This document shows positions 63,085 through 64,000 of a stretch of 64,000 nt of DNA, piece by piece. The notes under the pieces were generated by a model that saw nothing but the letters and a program-made list of their open reading frames with translations, was not told the DNA's origin and ran no database searches. The stretch comes from CAZFBA01 sp964517135 (GTDB taxonomy: Bacteria; Cyanobacteriota; Vampirovibrionia; JBFMGH01), in assembly GCA_964517135.1 (NCBI GenBank), contig CAZFBA010000005.1, positions 62,001 to 126,000 on the forward strand. The letters are read 5' to 3'. Each line of letters starts with the position of its first letter. Position 1 is the first letter of the stretch. Made by a program: the position numbers and the translations under genes.

Positions 63085-63103
63085 GTATATACAAAATATA
63101 TAC
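63085..63103. promoter_or_regulatory. operator-like palindrome, copy 2
   Basis: The same arms, GTATATA (63085-63091) and TATATAC (63097-63103), with spacer CAAAA, 166 bases before the rightward Gln/Met-rich gene. Confidence 0.55.
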
Positions 63104-63268
63104 TGTGGCTATATTGGTCGGGGGTGTTTCTTATCCTGCAATTTAGCATAATTAACCTTATTGAGCAATTATACATGTTTGATTGTTTTTTTATATATAT
63201 AGGAGGCTACATAATTTTTTAGTCGGGATTACATTTAAAGGGAGATATAAAGAGGAGGAAGAGGTTCT

Positions 63269-64000
63269 ATGTCACAATATTTGGGCTTAATGTTACCACA
63301 ATTTAACTATCAAGTATCTCAAGGTGCTTCTGCATTTGCTTCTGCTGGTGCCGGTAGTGCATTTGCATCAGCTTCAGCTTCTGCAGGTTCAGGTCTTTCT
63401 GGTCTGGCAAGCTTATTTAATGGTTTTAATCAATTAAGTAATGTTGCAGGGCCACAGCAACAGCAACAACAACAGCAACAAAACCCTATGATGCAAATGT
63501 TTCAAATGTTTATGGGTTTCATGATGCAAATGATGCAAATGATGATGCAAATGTTTGGTATGAACCCGCAGAACCAGCAACAACAGCCTGGTATGCAGCA
63601 ACCACAAAATGCTTTTAATCCAGCTGCTCAGCAGCAACCTTTTATGCCTGCAAATAACCCTGTTAATGCTAATGGTGCTAATGCAACAGCTACTGCCAGT
63701 GCAGGTAACCAGCTTGCTAATAACTCTGCATTGAGCAAAGTTGACGCTAAAGAACTTCAGGCAGTTGAAGGCAAAGACCTGGGTGCTGTTGATAGCAAAG
63801 GGTATCCTAAATATTTAGTAGCTCAGGGCAAAGATGGTAAATACCATATTTACGAACAGAAAAAAGATGGTAACGGCCGGAATTATAAATCAGTAGTAAA
63901 AGTTAAAAATGGTAGTAATAACTTATACGTAAAAGATCCAGAGAAAAACAAAGCTGCTGCTGCCGCTGCTGCAAATAACAATAGTTCTGCTGCTGCAGCA
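63269..64000 (+). CDS. Gln/Met/Ala-rich protein, 5' part (runs off the window)
   Basis: The frame is open for all 244 codons to the right edge. It begins MSQYLGLMLPQFNYQ after a very strong AGAGGAGGAAGAGG site. Residues about 20-50 are Ala/Ser/Gly-rich, about 68-77 is a polyglutamine run, and about 79-105 is a methionine-rich stretch (MMQMFQMFMGFMMQMMQM). A more ordered segment near 180-225 (GYPKYLVAQGKDGKYHIYEQ) follows, then alanine runs. No signal peptide is visible. Family unknown; the composition recalls the low-complexity protein at 56.0-56.9 kb. Confidence 0.75.
   Translation, partial: MSQYLGLMLPQFNYQVSQGASAFASAGAGSAFASASASAGSGLSGLASLFNGFNQLSNVAGPQQQQQQQQQNPMMQMFQMFMGFMMQMMQMMMQMFGMNPQNQQQQPGMQQPQNAFNPAAQQQPFMPANNPVNANGANATATASAGNQLANNSALSKVDAKELQAVEGKDLGAVDSKGYPKYLVAQGKDGKYHIYEQKKDGNGRNYKSVVKVKNGSNNLYVKDPEKNKAAAAAAANNNSSAAAA

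Larger units (their letters stand above)
62507..63268. other. 762-base intergenic region between divergent genes
   Basis: No gene visible. It contains two copies of the GTATATA-N5-TATATAC palindrome (listed separately) and a perfect TATAAT at 62610-62615 on the minus strand that could serve the small coiled-coil gene. T-rich tracts dominate the rest. Confidence 0.5.

Noticed and set aside
63434..63637. 67-codon minus-strand Leu/His-rich frame
   Set aside because: It is the reverse complement of the CAA/ATG-rich coding repeats of the + strand gene.
1..64000. CRISPR arrays, rRNA genes, intact transposase or phage genes
   Set aside because: No regularly spaced repeats, rRNA sequence or intact mobile-element gene was seen; the only repeats are those listed.

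Overview
The window is low-GC bacterial chromosome, dense with housekeeping genes. The cell is a diderm: there is an LptA/LptD-like outer-membrane protein at 43.3 kb, and GyrB carries the long insertion seen in many Gram-negative enzymes. It encodes a menaquinone-type C-methyltransferase, class III cyclase signalling with a CHASE2 sensor, and an apparent replication origin beside dnaN with no dnaA next to it, as in cyanobacteria. No photosynthesis gene is present. My best guess is a non-photosynthetic relative of cyanobacteria (Melainabacteria/Vampirovibrionia); this is inference from gene content, not a computed placement.

Left arm (1-40.4 kb). Two secreted proteins of unknown function and a CHASE2 adenylate cyclase run leftward. 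A rightward dgt-dnaG-rpoD operon follows, ending in a hairpin terminator, then a CBS-pair gene. A leftward moxR-DUF58-transglutaminase operon comes next. The branched-chain amino acid block (ilvD; then leader peptide, ilvB, ilvN, ilvC, cimA) has a complete classical attenuator in front of ilvB. Then come a menaquinone methyltransferase, an orphan gene, a CHAD protein, an HD-GYP response regulator and a cyclic-nucleotide-binding protein that could read the cyclase signal. From 24.5 to 33.9 kb lies an envelope glycan cluster: a GT-C glycosyltransferase, then homologues of mycobacterial decaprenyl-phosphate-arabinose enzymes (UbiA-type phosphoribosyltransferase, DprE1, DprE2) and a 1341-residue GT-C/DUF2298 membrane protein. 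gyrB, dciA, recF and dnaN run leftward toward 34 kb.

Origin region (40.4-41.4 kb). A gene-free stretch upstream of dnaN has an AT-rich core, three TTTTCTACA boxes and a change of strand composition (C-rich to G-rich on the + strand) at about 40.5 kb. I read it as the chromosomal origin.

Right arm (41.4-64 kb). accD-accA, the LPS-transport barrel, and a small membrane peptide with an M23 peptidase run leftward. tRNA-Gln(UUG) and rplY follow, then a shortened larC, a zinc-ribbon protein, grpE-dnaJ, a YVTN propeller, a HEAT-queC-DUF366-SPOR operon, a DUF4097-like protein, a TPR protein, a sugar nucleotidyltransferase, DUF1015, and at the edge a Gln/Met-rich open gene running off the window.

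Unexplained structure includes a roughly 180-220 bp hairpin repeat present twice in opposite orientation (39.0 and 57.0 kb), an 82-bp tandem repeat at 36.9 kb, and two copies of a GTATATA-N5-TATATAC operator-like palindrome between the divergent genes at 62.5 and 63.3 kb.
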